From: Notamacropus eugenii
Lineage: Eukaryota > Chordata > Mammalia > Diprotodontia > Macropodidae
DNA: 64,000 nucleotides
NCBI RefSeq assembly: GCF_028372415.1
Contig: NC_092875.1
Location: 185,418,522 to 185,482,521, forward strand
Direction of reading: 5' to 3'
Under the pieces are notes generated by a model. The model was not told the origin of the DNA. It was given only the letters and a program-made list of their open reading frames with translations, and did not search any database. Shown piece by piece: positions 22,241 to 33,999 of this stretch. The translations under genes were made by a program, and so were the position numbers. How positions within the stretch are numbered: position 1 is the first letter of the stretch; each line of letters starts with the position of its first letter.

Positions 22241-25200
22241 CAATCTTTTCTCGGTTTTTTGAATTCTTTTTTATTGTCTGTATATGTATTCTGTCTCTAT
22301 GTTCTCTGTGAGTATGTTTGTGTGTTCACCTCTTTCCCATGTTTTTTCTTTCCCCCTCATCCCTTCTCTCTGATGATTGCAGCATCAGGGAGGAGTATGG
22401 GAGAAAGAGAGAAACTAATCTTATATTGCTACAGGCAGTTTCAGATAAGGTATACAAGGAAATAACGCATGTGCAGTTTTAAGGAAAGCATAAAAGTTTT
22501 GGAAAGTTGTTACTAAAATTCTCTCTCTCTTTCTACCTTCTAACCCTGGACAGGTTGGGAAGGTGGAGAGAAAGACAAGAAGAAATCAGGAAAGTATTTT
22601 CCACATATCAGAGAGGCAGGCTGACTAGCATTTTAATTATCTCATGCCTCATCTAAAAGAGAAAAGTTTTTGTATAATGGGAAATAACCAAAAACTAGTT
22701 ATTCTGGTCATATTTTAAGTGAAACATGACACTCCTAACTGTGCGTTTAATACAGGTCTAAATTTGTTATATTACTTGGCACTAAGGCAAAAGATCTGAA
22801 AAAGAGACACCTCAGCAGAGATAAAGCTTTTGAACTCTCCAGAAGAATGGAGGGGACTTCGCGCCACTGGATAGTTGTCCAGAAGTCTCCCTCACTTCAG
22901 CTGATAGATTCAAAAGCCCTCTTTTTCAAAGAAGTTCTTAAGGAGTAGACACCGAAGTAAAATTTACTTGAGTAAAGGTTAGAACTATTAAGAGTTTTTT
23001 GCCCTGCATTCCCAACTCATACAGCTAGGACTGTTGTGAATTGTAACTCTTATCATCCCAGATTAGAACAAGGGAAGAAAATGCTAAAGAATAGTAGGGA
23101 ATTTAATTTACCCTCCCTGAGGGTAGGGATTGGGTTTGCGCAGTATGAGATCATAAACCAACCAGCCCCTACATTTAGTAAGCTCAGTCTTATATTAATA
23201 ATATTCATATGTGATGGTTTGGAAATGTAATTAATGGCACCTAAGGTTCACTATTTGTGTTACTGTTGTGCTTCTCAAGTGTTATAGTCTTGTATTGTAA
23301 AAACTGAGTAACCCCTACAATCCAGAAAGAGTGTTAGAGAAATCAATTTCTAATTTTAATTTTGTTGAAGCTAAAAGATGTTGGGAAAATCGTGTAAAAC
23401 CAGTTATGTTATTTTAAATTTTATTAGTCCTGCTAACCTTGTCTTATAAAGTTTTGGTTTCTATAATTGTCATTTAGAAAACCAGATATTTTCACCTTTG
23501 CCTGTTAAAGAAGTTTCAGTTAAAACAATTTGGCTATCATTTTAAAAGTTGTAAGATTGTTAAGTTATTTGGAGTAACTGTTTTAATACTAAACCTAAAA
23601 TTGTTAATTGATTACTGTATGTAGAAAGAAAGGAATTGAATGAAAACTTTATTTAGATGTGCCCATTCAGAACAGTCCTCCTGTATGCTTGTTGTTGGCA
23701 GGCATGGGTGTGGTACCAATCTCCTTTATTTTGTAAAATTGCTAAGGCCCCTAGGAAACCATTCCTGTAGGTACAGTCATCAACTCTAGGAAAGAAACTT
23801 GATTGGCTTATGCAAAGTATAAACAATGAATAGGACTTGCTCAGAAGTTGTAATATATGGAGAGGATTTTTGGCAATTGGCTTTTATATTTGGACAAGTT
23901 TTAAACTTGAAAAGGAAAGATCTTGATGGAATTCCCTTATGCATGAGTCCTGATAAATCTTTATTGCTTACCTAACTCCATGAGAATAGGAATGACTGTC
24001 TGGCTCTGAGCTGATGAGTGAATTTTGCTGTTTGAAGCAAAAGACATTGGAGACCATAAATATTTTTGTTTTGAGTTTGAATTTGAGTATAGTTGTTTGC
24101 GTTAAATCAGTATCTGAGAGAAATACCACAAGCTACTCAAGGGGAATATTTCCCACCTGACTATTCCTGAGTCTGGCTCTTATCTGAATTCAAATAAAGT
24201 CAAGGATGTTTTATTCTGTCATATTTGCTATGTCACATGTCCCTGTTTTCTATAGCAAATTTCTATGATCAATAGCAAGTGACCAAAACATGTGAGCCCC
24301 TTTTGTGTAATCTTACTGGGAAATCTAATATTATTTTTATCTGAAATTAGAGTATGTTCAGCAATCTAAGTAAACTACTTAAGACTCACCTAAGATCCCC
24401 ATTGTTCAAAGAATTTTATAAGTAGTGTTTTTCTGTAATCAGTCTCTGTTATCAGTGTGAGAGTATATATTGCACCTTTTTGACTAAAGCATTTTGTGTT
24501 AACTAGGAATTCTGTGATAATTAAGAATTTGATTTGTTGTAATACTTTGGGCATTCATATCACTTAAGGACATTTTCATACCAACTAAACTTTAATGGAT
24601 TTTAATTTTAAAGGTTTATTTTTGTTTCAAAGTAAAAAGAACTATCATTTTAAAGGTTTTCAACTATTCATAAAAGTTTAGTGACATCAGGACAACCTTT
24701 AAACTGTTTTAAAACAAAAGAAAACACTTTTAGAAGAAATGTTTTAAAATCTCTTGTAAAGCCTACTACATTTTCATTTTCAAGACAATGTATTGATAAA
24801 TTAATATGTAATGATCTATAAAGCAGAAAAGATCTTGCTCTTTTAATCTGAATTTGTAGTCATTCCATGGCCTAAGCAAAAGTTTAGTGTTTGAACTTAT
24901 TAACAACTTAATTTCTAGAAGTTTTTCTTCCAGAGTAAATATAATCAGAGAAGGAGAAACTAGCATGTGAAACAATGATGTACATCTATTCAGATGTAAG
25001 GTTCAAGTTTGAAATCTCTTTTGTTTAAGACAATACAGTTATGCTACTGAAGAGTGATAACTTGTGAGCTATCTTGTCTATGGTATGGTAATCTTACCAC
25101 TTAACCTGGCTTTTCATACTCAAATTTGTAGCCAGATCTTCCTGAATCTTCCCACTTAATCTGTCCTTTCGTATTCAAATCTGTTACCCTTGGCCTAGCC

Positions 25201-25384
25201 TGGCCTTCCTTTGTTATACCAGGGAAATTGTCCTTTATTTATATTCCTTTTGTGCTTGTTTGGTCTTTGTCTAACCTCCATGCCAGGTTTGTCTCTTTCA
25301 GAGTGCAAACCAGCAACTTCCAGATAACTGCTCAGGCTACGTATGCCTTGAATAGGACCCATCAAGACAGGGACAGTTCTACAT
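22241..25384. other. Unrecognised AT-rich insert between the gag and pol remnants of the ERV
   Basis: Intact relatives would carry nucleocapsid, protease and reverse transcriptase here. I find no YxDD-type RT motif, no protease active site, no zinc knuckle and no long open frame. The longest open frames are about 70-85 codons with no motif. There is a pyrimidine-rich tract at about 22330-22370. Just before the RNase H-like segment, a 'ttgtctctttcag' stretch near 25290 resembles a splice acceptor. The block may be a later insertion or non-retroviral DNA captured by a non-autonomous ERV lineage. Confidence 0.5.
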
Positions 25385-26005
25385 CCAATCTCAGCAGGAA
25401 GCAATTTCAGAAGCTGAGACCTTCATCCCTTACCCCAAAAGATCTTGGGTCCCATCCCATACACAACTGCCAGGGCCTATTTTAGAGGGAAATAGACAAG
25501 CAGACAGCTTGCTCACACTGACAGTTTTAGAAGCACAGCATTCCTACAACCAATTTCATCGGTCAGCTTCCATGCTTCGAAGGCAATTTCATATTACTAG
25601 AGAGCAAGCAAGAAGCATTGTAATAACGTCCACATTGCATTCCGTTTTTGTCAGCTCCATCAGTCTTAGAGGATGCAATCCTCTTGAAATATGGCAAATG
25701 GATGTCACATGTGTCCCAGAATTTGGAAGGAATAAATACCTTCATGTGACTAGACACACATTCAGGTCATACTATTGCCACCCACTGACTGGGGAATCAA
25801 CGAAATTTGTTATTGATCATCTGTTCAGGTGTTTTGCATCTCTAGGTATTCTACAAATTATAAAAACAGATAATGGTCCAGCTTAAACTAGTCAAGCCTT
25901 TACTAAGTTCTGTCTGTCATACAGAATACAGCATAGAACTGGCATCCCATATAATCCTACTGGTCAAGCCATTGTAGAACATCACAATCATGACATAAAA
26001 ACTCT
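25385..26005 (+). pseudogene. ERV pol remnant: RNase H end and integrase
   Basis: Integrase inserts the viral DNA copy into the host genome. The end of RNase H and the linker are seen at about 25385-25500 ('SHTQLPGPILEGN' across a frame). The integrase zinc domain follows (25530-25640): its histidines are present, but the two cysteines appear replaced ('VITSTLHS'). The catalytic core has the first aspartate in 'WQMDVT', the second in 'KTDNGPA', and after a stop the glutamate in 'AIVEHH' near 25975. These residues and the text around them are typical of betaretroviruses. The frame 25509-25886 is open for 125 codons and the stop at 25884 breaks it. It could not make a working enzyme. Confidence 0.8.
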
Positions 26006-26940
26006 CCTCAAAACAAAAGAAAGGGGGAGAAGAAGGCAAAAGAATAAGGAGAAGAGCTGACATGGTGTTGTATACCTGACACCAGACAGAGAGTGGCTTA
26101 CGCCTGCTCAAAAATTTCAAAAAGGCAAAACACACCTCACTGATTGGAAATAATAAGTGAAGGTGAAATGGAACAACACAAAGACAGGCTCTGGGTTAAC
26201 ATGGGGGTGAGGGTATACTTGTATTTCCACAGGAAATGGTGAAGAAACGATCCAGATACCGGAAAGAAATATCCGACCTCTGCCATACATTGGACAAGAT
26301 AAGGATCGAGGAAAAGAGGAAAGAAAAATAAGTCAAGACCACAACGAATCCATCGTGGGACTGACAGGACAGTGAAGACACTCATTGTGCTTCTGGGCAC
26401 CCTCCAGCTCACCACTGCAGCAGAGGGAACTGATTGAGAGGAAGATAGATGGACTTTTTGTACATAATCCACCTTGGGTTACAGGGGTGAAATAGGGAGG
26501 GAAGATAAAGGAGGTAATTATGGTAGCATATGGGTCCAAGGTTTTTGGGAAACAAATTGAAAGAGATAGAATTTTTGCTTTTATGATTGGGAAACAACAT
26601 GCTTTCATTGTACTATCACTGAATACATTGGTTTTCATATAGCTAACCCTATCATTATATCTATAATTATGTGTCCTAGGTTTGCTTTAATGCCTATCAA
26701 AAGTGAAGGCTAGTATATATCTGTATCTGATCAAACTTTTAATCAGTTAATGTTGAAAGGAAGATTAAAAAGATGTATAAGTTGCATTATTTTAGGCATT
26801 ATAAGCTTTGTGGCAGCATTGACTTCCTCTGTATCAACTGGTTTATATCCGTACATACAATTTAATGGATACTTTAAGGGAAACGTGATGGTAGGAAACA
26901 AAAATTGATATTTTTGAAACAAGATTGTTCATAAGATGTG
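26006..26940 (+). other. ERV region between integrase and the envelope end, coding lost
   Basis: This is expected to hold the pol end and the envelope surface part. No long open frame remains on the plus strand. A basic stretch lies around 26220-26330. The open frames on the minus strand (26137-26472, 26333-26638) are chance products of the opposite strand. Confidence 0.4.
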
Positions 26941-27240
26941 ATTATAGGTTCACTGCCATTTGTGTTACTCCTGTCCATTATAATACCACCATACATGATT
27001 TATAGATCAGGCCTCCAAGGGAAATCTTGACCCCCCAGGAAGCTGTACGCATGATTTGGGATTATGTTGCTAATACAAATCCCTTTGCATCCCTGTTCCA
27101 TTGGCTCATATCTATATTACATCTATCCCTTTGTTTCTTTTTGTTTCTGTATGACCACCTATTCTTAGGTGCCTTCTCTCTCTTGGGTAAGCTTTTCAAA
27201 CCCAAGTACTTTATCTCCCAGTTACAACAAAAGAAAGGGG
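26941..27240 (+). pseudogene. ERV env remnant, probable transmembrane C-terminal part
   Basis: An open frame from 27027 has a tryptophan-containing stretch followed by about 24 mostly hydrophobic residues (27080-27165, rich in L, F, I, S and H). It ends directly at the polypurine tract and 3' LTR, where the membrane anchor and short tail of a retroviral envelope protein normally lie. The rest of env is not readable. The identification rests on position and hydrophobicity only. Confidence 0.5.
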
Positions 27241-27243
27241 GAA
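27228..27243 (+). promoter_or_regulatory. Polypurine tract of the ERV
   Basis: 'aaaagaaagggggaa' lies just before the 3' LTR. This is the usual position and composition of the plus-strand primer in retroviruses. Confidence 0.8.
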
Positions 27244-27244
27244 T

Positions 27245-27608
27245 AGTTGAGGGCCAGGGTGGAGTGCAGTTGACAAGATCAGGATGGACCTTCCAGGGAA
27301 ACTCTTCTTTGAGACTGTGCTCTTTATCATCTGGAATGGCTCTCCATGCCCCCCCCCAGATGTTGGTGTCTCCCTAAGACAAACAAGAGAATTACAGAAA
27401 ACAAGGGATATGTAAAATAGATGCCCTCTAGGCTCACAGTCTTTAAGACTGATTAAATCACTAGGGCAGGCGACAAGCAGAATGTCACATAGGCTTGCAG
27501 TTTCTGTCTATAAATACCCAGACCCTCAGATCAATAAACAGAGTTGGTCTATCATCTCCTGCCTCCTGTGTCTTTCCTCACCACATCACCGAGCTGTGTA
27601 TAGACACA
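27245..27608 (+). repeat. 3' LTR of the ERV
   Basis: Matches 21199-21566. It has TATAAAT at 27509-27515 and AATAAA at 27533-27538, and ends 'gacaca'. Its first base pair is altered compared with the TG of the 5' LTR. Confidence 0.85.
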
Positions 27609-27624
27609 TGCCAAGCTGCTTCTT

Positions 27625-27830
27625 CCATGAGCCTTCCTTTGACACAGTGGCAAGAGCATTAAATCTGGTGTCAGAGTGCCTGGGTTCAACTATTAACTCT
27701 GTTATGACCTGTGTGACCCTGAGCAAGTGACTCAATCTCACTTTCTTCATTTGTAGAATTTAGGATTTGAACTCAATGACCTCGGAGATCTCTTCCATCT
27801 CTATTTACAACTCTGTGATTCTATGGTTCA
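27625..27830 (+). repeat. MIR-type CORE-SINE
   Basis: 'gagcattaaatctggtgtc', 'gggttcaactattaactc', 'gtgtgaccctgagcaagtga', then 'tgacctcggagatctcttcc'. Confidence 0.75.
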
Positions 27831-28149
27831 TTGACAGTGGTCTGCCATTTTCTGAATGCAGCCCAGCCCCATTTCCTCCTATTCTAGACCCTGCTCTATA
27901 AACCTCTGCAACCTTAGATCTATGACATTTGCCTATATATTAATCCAATAAACTGCCCACGTGACCAAAAACATAAAATTCTTTAAAAATGCATTTGATG
28001 TATTTAACTGTCTTCATAATAAGTTTAAATACCATCTGTAATCAATAATTTAAGACCAAAGAAAAAGTTAATTGAAACAGTTAATTAGGTAGCTACATAG
28101 AAATTTTGTGTCTTTTCTCTCAATTTTTCAAGTGTTGCACTAGATTGTA
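27831..28149. other. No recognised feature
   Basis: Nothing recognised. Confidence 0.4.
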
Positions 28150-28235
28150 GAAATATTCATCCAACAAATATTTATTAAGCAATTAACTATATGCGAAGCA
28201 CAAGGTACTAATGAAAATTAAGTAATTGCCTCTTA
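28150..28235 (-). repeat. L2 3' end fragment
   Basis: 'caacaaatatttattaagca' and 'gcgaagcacaaggtact' form a diverged antisense L2 3' end. Confidence 0.5.
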
Positions 28236-29499
28236 GAATTGCAAATCACTGACCAAATACAGAGATTTTGCATCATAAATAAGTATATTTTGAAATAAAA
28301 TATTTCAAAGTTCTTTCATTTTCATTACCTGGCTTTCCTGAATTTTGAGATTGTTATGGCTTTCATATAGAGCAGGAAATCTCCAAACTATGTGAACTGA
28401 AACTGCCCTTTTATCTTAATCATTAGAGCAGCAGAAGCTGAGGCAGATAGACCAGCACATTAGCTTTGGAAAGTATCTGATGAGCTGGTATTATGGGGGG
28501 TTCCCTCATTTCTCTTAATTGGGCACAAGAAGAACATTTTTTTCCCTTTCACATTGTCCCCCTGACCCTATATATACACCTTCTGGAAGACACATAATTA
28601 GAAAGAACCAGGACATAGAAATACTAAATAATTCTTGGCTAGCTAGGAAAGATTCTGAATTACAGAATAGCAGATTCTAACTGACACAATGAATTTTGAG
28701 AACTTTTAATTACCCAGGATTTTTAATTTTTGCATAACAAAAGTACTTTCTAAGAGTACATCAGTCTTTTGAAAGACATGATGCCATTCATTTGGAGCAA
28801 ATCCTTTTATTTCTGAAACACATGAACTTGCCCCTTTTTGTTTACCATCAAAGCTGCTGCCGTGTTGAACTCTTGAACTTTGTGATTCCTTAGAAGTGTA
28901 AATGTATTATTTCCTCTTCCTTGTTTTAATTAAAGACATTTTTTTAAATGGAAAGACAAAAGAGCTACACTAGATGTTTAAAGCCAATGGTACAAAAGAA
29001 AAGAAAAACAAATGATGGGCTGAATCTTAGGTCTGACTTGACAGTAAGAATTCCCATCTTTTAATGCTTTGTGGTGGAGGTGTCCAGTTTTCATCCCATT
29101 CTCTCCCCAAGTAAGAACAGATGGTCTTACTTCTGAGAAAAACCTAAGAGCCTGTTTCTGGCCATGGCACATGGGAAGTAGCTTATTTAAATGACAAAAT
29201 CTGAGAAACCTAAGAAGCCTAGATCTAGTCCAACCTTTACCTTAGTCAAGTCAAACCCTCCCTTTAAAGAAAGGATTTCAAACCTACTTTGCTTCAACAA
29301 TTCCAAGGGTAGTCTTTACTTTCTCCATATCACACATTTCCATCACTCAGCCCCCTGACATTGTATAGTGACTCTAAGCCGAAAGGAATGAAGGATCCTA
29401 AGTGTTTAACTTGAGTCAGTTGACTTAGACATTAGCTGTCCTCTTGGAACCTGTCCAGAAAGTTTTTACATCAGGCCCCATGGATTCCATTTTTCATAT
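28236..29499. other. No recognised feature
   Basis: About 1.26 kb with no repeat or gene I can name. Confidence 0.4.
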
Positions 29500-29570
29500 G
29501 CTGTTTTGAATAGAGCATTAGATTTGGTGTCAGAAGACAAGGGTTTTGATACAGCTCTGTTATTTACTAC
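29500..29570 (+). repeat. MIR-type SINE head fragment
   Basis: 'gagcattagatttggtgtc' followed by a degenerate box B region. Confidence 0.5.
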
Positions 29571-29984
29571 AAAATCTTTCTTTCATGTCTCCATTAACCA
29601 TTAACAGTATCTTTTGGCATTAATTCCAACATTTATTCCTCTTTCTCTTCTTAACCCAGGTGTACATTTCAGACCACAGAAGTATGTTTGAAGGGAATTT
29701 TTTACAAATGAATAAAAGAATATACACATTCAAAAGTAATACAACAGGGTAAGGCTATTAGAAACACACAGAACAGTTCTTAATCCCAAACTAGAGAATA
29801 CAATTCCTAAAGTAATCTGTCTAGCTACACATCTTGCCTAACAGCAAGGCCCATTTCAATTCCCTTAAGCTTAAAAAATGGCTGAGTGCTCCATGGACTC
29901 CAAACAAGAATAACATTTTCCATTTGAGAATATCCCCCAAGACAGTTTTGGTATTTACCCACATGGATACCCTGGATCAAAATC
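29571..29984. other. No recognised feature
   Basis: Nothing recognised. Confidence 0.4.
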
Positions 29985-30065
29985 AATCATTTATTAAGTC
30001 TATGCTCTGGGAACACAAAAACAAAAATTGAGCAGTTCCAGCCTTCAAGAAGTTTATGCAGTAAT
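29985..30065 (-). repeat. L2 3' end fragment
   Basis: 'caatcatttattaagtct' with 'tccagccttcaagaagttta' is an antisense L2 end. Confidence 0.6.
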
Positions 30066-30079
30066 AGACAATAGATGCT

Positions 30080-30205
30080 TACTAGCTCCATGACTCTGAG
30101 AAAATCACTTAACTTTTCTGAGTCTTAATTTCTTTATCTGTAAAATAAGGGAGTTGGATTCAATGGCCTCCGACATGACTTCCATTCTAAATCTTAGATG
30201 TTTTA
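30080..30205 (+). repeat. MIR-type SINE fragment
   Basis: 'gactctgagaaaatcactta', 'ctttatctgtaaaataaggg' and 'caatggcctccgacatg'. Confidence 0.7.
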
Positions 30206-30934
30206 ATTTGTGATCTTATCCATATAAGGTTTAATGAATTGAAGATATATTATCCCAAAAGCACACCTATTTTTTCCTTGTAATAAATTGCTTAAACTTT
30301 TACAACAAATAAATATCAAAATTGCTGAACATATAATTTATTAATAATGAAATAAATAACAAACATGAAGGCATAATCATTTATAATATTTTTACTATGT
30401 GAAGGGTTATAGTATCACCTCAAATTTTCAATGTAATGTCAGTTGCTTTCTCTTTACCTGTGAAAACCAGTCCTGTCATTCAATTTCTCTCAAGATACTA
30501 GACAAAGTCTCTTCTCAAAAGTACTATTTGCAAGGTAAAGGTAAAAACCTCTTCATCACAAAAGATCTTGCCATCTCCTTTCTCTTGTACCTTCTCCAGC
30601 TTCTTCCCAGTCATGACTGGAAACAGTCTCTTAAGTTACCCTGAAGTAATCATTCTCAATAGTCTGTTCATCCACGTTTTATCTCATAGACATATAAAAG
30701 GTTTCTCTCTCTTTTCTCTCCCTCTCCCTCTCTCTCTCTCATATTCTATAAGCCGCATAGAAAGATATTTTTCAGCTTTCACATCAACACAGATATTTCT
30801 GTAGCATTCCATTTGGCTCTTAAAGCTACAGTAACAATAGTAAAAATATCTTTGTAAACAAGGTATTTGAAACAGACATTGCATAGGTATAAATAAAATA
30901 CATAAATAGTAGCAACTCAGTAACCTAGAAGAGG
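30206..30934. other. No recognised feature apart from a short (TC)n tract
   Basis: A pyrimidine-rich (TCTC)n run is at 30700-30742. The rest is unrecognised. Confidence 0.4.
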
Positions 30935-31190
30935 ATGGCACTAGAAACTGGGGGTTGGTGATGCCAGAAAGACCTCATGCAGAAGATAACACTTAAGTTG
31001 AGTACTGAAAGGAAACCAAGGATTCCAAGAGGCAGAGATGAAGAAAAGCATTCTAGACATAAGAGACAGTCATGGAAGACAATAGTACAAAAGCAGAAGA
31101 TGGAGAGTTGTATGTGAGTAGACTAAAATGTCGTCACTGTAAAGTGTGTGGAGGGGAATGATGCATAAGAAGTCTTCAGGGAGGCTATGG
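30935..31190 (-). repeat. L2 fragment
   Basis: 'gaaagacctcatgcagaaga', 'agcattctagacataagaga' and 'gatggagagttgtatgtgag' are in the order of antisense L2 3' UTR sequence. Confidence 0.65.
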
Positions 31191-31800
31191 TCACTTCACA
31201 GTTGTATAACTAGGTCTGAATTAGGGCTAATAAATAATCCCATGAAGTGGTTGTATGTATTTGGATTCACTCTATATGAAGTCTTAATTATGTAAAATAT
31301 GATTCCAGACCAATGGAAATTTGTGGTGCAAATTAGAATAATGCAACCACTTTGTGGAAATCATTATTCAAGCTAATCAGAACCTACTTGTATACTCCAT
31401 AGATCTCTCAGTCAATCAGAGAGACTCTTTAATGAACTGTGGAATTTTGGTTTATCAGGGCATATTACTTTAAATCACTTGTTCTGTCTGTCGTCCCAAT
31501 CAAGGGAAAACAAGAAAATTCAAAAACAACAAATTCAACAATATTCCTATTATTCTCAAAAATGAAAATACTTTAACTTTACTTTAATACATAGGTCATC
31601 AACCAAAGGTCCTTTCTAGATCTAAATCTATGATCTTATGATCCTATTCCTGCACTTTCATCAGGGATACTTAGCCAGTCTCTAGCCTTTCACCAAATAC
31701 TGTAAAAGTTATGATTGAATATACCAAAAATAAAAATCTTTGTTCTAACTTTGGCATAAGGTTCTTTGATTTTCTTTCCTAAAACGTTACCTTCAATTCC
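31191..31800. other. Mostly unrecognised; short MIR-like end at about 31590-31650
   Basis: 'aaaggtcctttctagatcta' and 'aatctatgatcttatgatcc' resemble the end of a MIR-type SINE. The rest is unrecognised. Confidence 0.4.
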
Positions 31801-31809
31801 TTATGTCTT

Positions 31810-32047
31810 GGTTATTGTTCAGTTGTATTTGACTCCACATGACACCTTATTCATGGGGTTTTCTTGACAAAGATACTGGAGTAGTTTTGACATTTCCTAC
31901 TTTAGTGTTGCCCCCATTTTACAGATCAGAAACTAAGCCAAATAGGGATTAAGTGACTTGCCCAGGGTCATACAATTATCTAAGACTGAACTCAGTCTTC
32001 CTGACTCAGGCTTGGTGCTCTAGCCATTGCACTACCTAGCTGCCTCT
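31810..32047 (-). repeat. Mar-1-type CORE-SINE, full length
   Basis: An antisense copy starting with its tail ('ttattgttcagttg', 'ggggttttcttgacaaagat') and ending with its head ('gcactacctagctgcctc'). The exact 9-base target-site duplication 'ttatgtctt' is at 31801-31809 and 32048-32056. Confidence 0.9.
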
Positions 32048-32056
32048 TTATGTCTT

Positions 32057-33774
32057 ATGTCTAATCAAAGTTGCCAAGAGACTTTGCCTGGAAGAAATGT
32101 ATTTTACCTCTTTAAAATCAACCTCTTGGCTTTAACCAAAATCTCTTTTTTCAGACATATAACACAAAATGGAGAACTTTCAAAGAAATTGGGCTTATAT
32201 AACTATCCCTGTCATGCCCAGTTAACACACATGACTCGACTAGTCTTAAAAACCAAGTGAATGTGACACTGTAGGTTTCTCAAGTGTGAATCATGATGTT
32301 ACAGGAAACACCTGAGACTTCATGAGCAAATTCAGCCAAATCATGGTGTTACTGAAAGTGGAAAGCAAATGGAAAAAAAACAATTTAAAGGAAGCCTACT
32401 TGTATTTGGTTATAATAGACATGGGATTCATTTGGAAGACTGAAAATACTATATTTAAAACCTGACCTCCGAGAATTCTTGAGACACTTTCCTGTTTGGG
32501 TCCATGATTTCTAAGGAGTCATGGGATACTGTTTTACTTCTGTCACTTTGGTCAGGCTGCTAAGGATCTAGAGCATAGGATGTAGTAACAAGGTATAATA
32601 ACTCTGTAAATAAGCAGAAAGCAAATGTGGTGCTTTTTCAAGATAGATCAATAGGTACCTGGGGGAAAAAATTGGTTAGCAACCTGAATCATTAACAAGC
32701 TACTCAGACACACATTTATTAGCAAGCCAGAAAAACAACTATTTAAAAGTCTGGCTTATAATAAGAGCTGTTCAAAATTGATTACTAATTTCTACAACAA
32801 TTTGTAGTGGAGAGATGGAGATCATGACCTGAGCTTTTCAATATAAATACCTCTTCCCTTTCCCCTCATATATACCCAATTAAATAGAAGAACACAGTGA
32901 TCATACTACACCCTGAATTTCTCATTAAAGACAGTACAGTTGCAAAATGAAATGTGTTTCTCTGGTGATCAGCCATACAGATTCACTAACTGACAGAAAT
33001 GAAGAGAAAGTAAGTGAAGAACTACCAGAATTTAAAATTCAGAACAGAACTCAGAGTCTAAAGCCAGTAATTAGTACACATACAGGGAAAATGTCTTAGC
33101 ACCCTTATATATAGAAAGCAATATGAGCTAGGCTTACCATATACAATCAACTCCATGAAAACCTGAGGTATGTGATGTTTAAAAAGCTTGAGAGACATAA
33201 TTTCTGGGCAATGTAATCATTTTATTAATAGGGCTAGGATGTTATTCATAAAAAAAAAAAAAAAGGTCAAAAGCACTCTTAAAAGCCAAAGACCTTTCAT
33301 GGTGATAGTCTCACAATTTATATGCCCTTGGAAGAATAGGTTTTCCTGAAGGTGGCAATCAATTCTGATTGGTTAAAAATTAATGAGAGAATGAGAATTA
33401 TAATGAGAGGTGGGTTATATTCCAAAGAGGGTCATGGGATATGTGACTTGGATCACCCACTTCTTGGTCAAAGAACTTCCATATCACCTGTCTAACAAAA
33501 GTGAGAATCCACATTTTCCCAGACCTGTCTGAGTAAATACAACGAGCAGGGTCCCACTCATTAGCCTAAACTTAGAATTTATTTTCCTAGGTAAATCTTT
33601 TAGAAAGATTTCCCACACTGGTTTATTATTGGATGGGAAGTAGAAAAGGAGAAAAATCTTGGTCCTGATTCAATAATTAGTGATTAACACAAGAGAGAAA
33701 TAAGCATATCTCTCAGGTCTTCTGTGTGAGAAGAGAGTCAGGACTTTGGATCCTTCAGGAAAATGAGAGAAAGA
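32057..33774. other. No recognised feature
   Basis: About 1.7 kb without a recognised repeat or gene. A run of 14 A at about 33250 could mark the end of an old retrocopy, but I see no duplicated flank. Confidence 0.4.
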
Positions 33775-33925
33775 CATTACAGTGTAGTGGAAAGAGATCC
33801 AAAATCATTGCTAAAATCCTGACTGCCCTACTTCTTACCTTGGTGAACTTGGGCAAAGTATGTACCCTCTCTTGTCCTCAATTTTCACATCTATAAAACA
33901 AGAAGGATAGATCTGTTTATCATGA
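33775..33925 (+). repeat. MIR-type CORE-SINE
   Basis: 'cagtgtagtggaaagagatc', 'gtgaacttgggcaaagtatg' and 'cctcaattttcacatct'. Confidence 0.7.
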
Positions 33926-33999
33926 AGAAAAGAAGACTTGGGAAACTAATAGCCATTGGTCTACTGGACATTTCTAAATTTTTGTCCCATAAGTAGCTC

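Larger units (their letters stand above)
21199..27608 (+). mobile_element. Betaretrovirus-like endogenous retrovirus, defective
   Basis: A 6.4 kb provirus with two homologous LTRs, a gag remnant, an RNase H/integrase remnant, an env transmembrane remnant and a polypurine tract before the 3' LTR. By eye the LTRs differ at about 30 of roughly 365 positions plus a few indels, so the insertion is not recent. Protease and most of RT are not recognisable. About 3 kb of AT-rich non-coding-like DNA takes their place. No gene is intact. It lies inside an older SINE, and no target-site duplication is clear. Confidence 0.85.

Noticed and set aside
26137-26638. Antisense open frames of 101-111 codons inside the ERV
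   Set aside because: They are opposite to the direction of the ERV genes and have no homology I recognise.
33245-33270. Poly(A) run as the end of a processed pseudogene
   Set aside because: No poly(A) signal in the right place and no duplicated flank were found.
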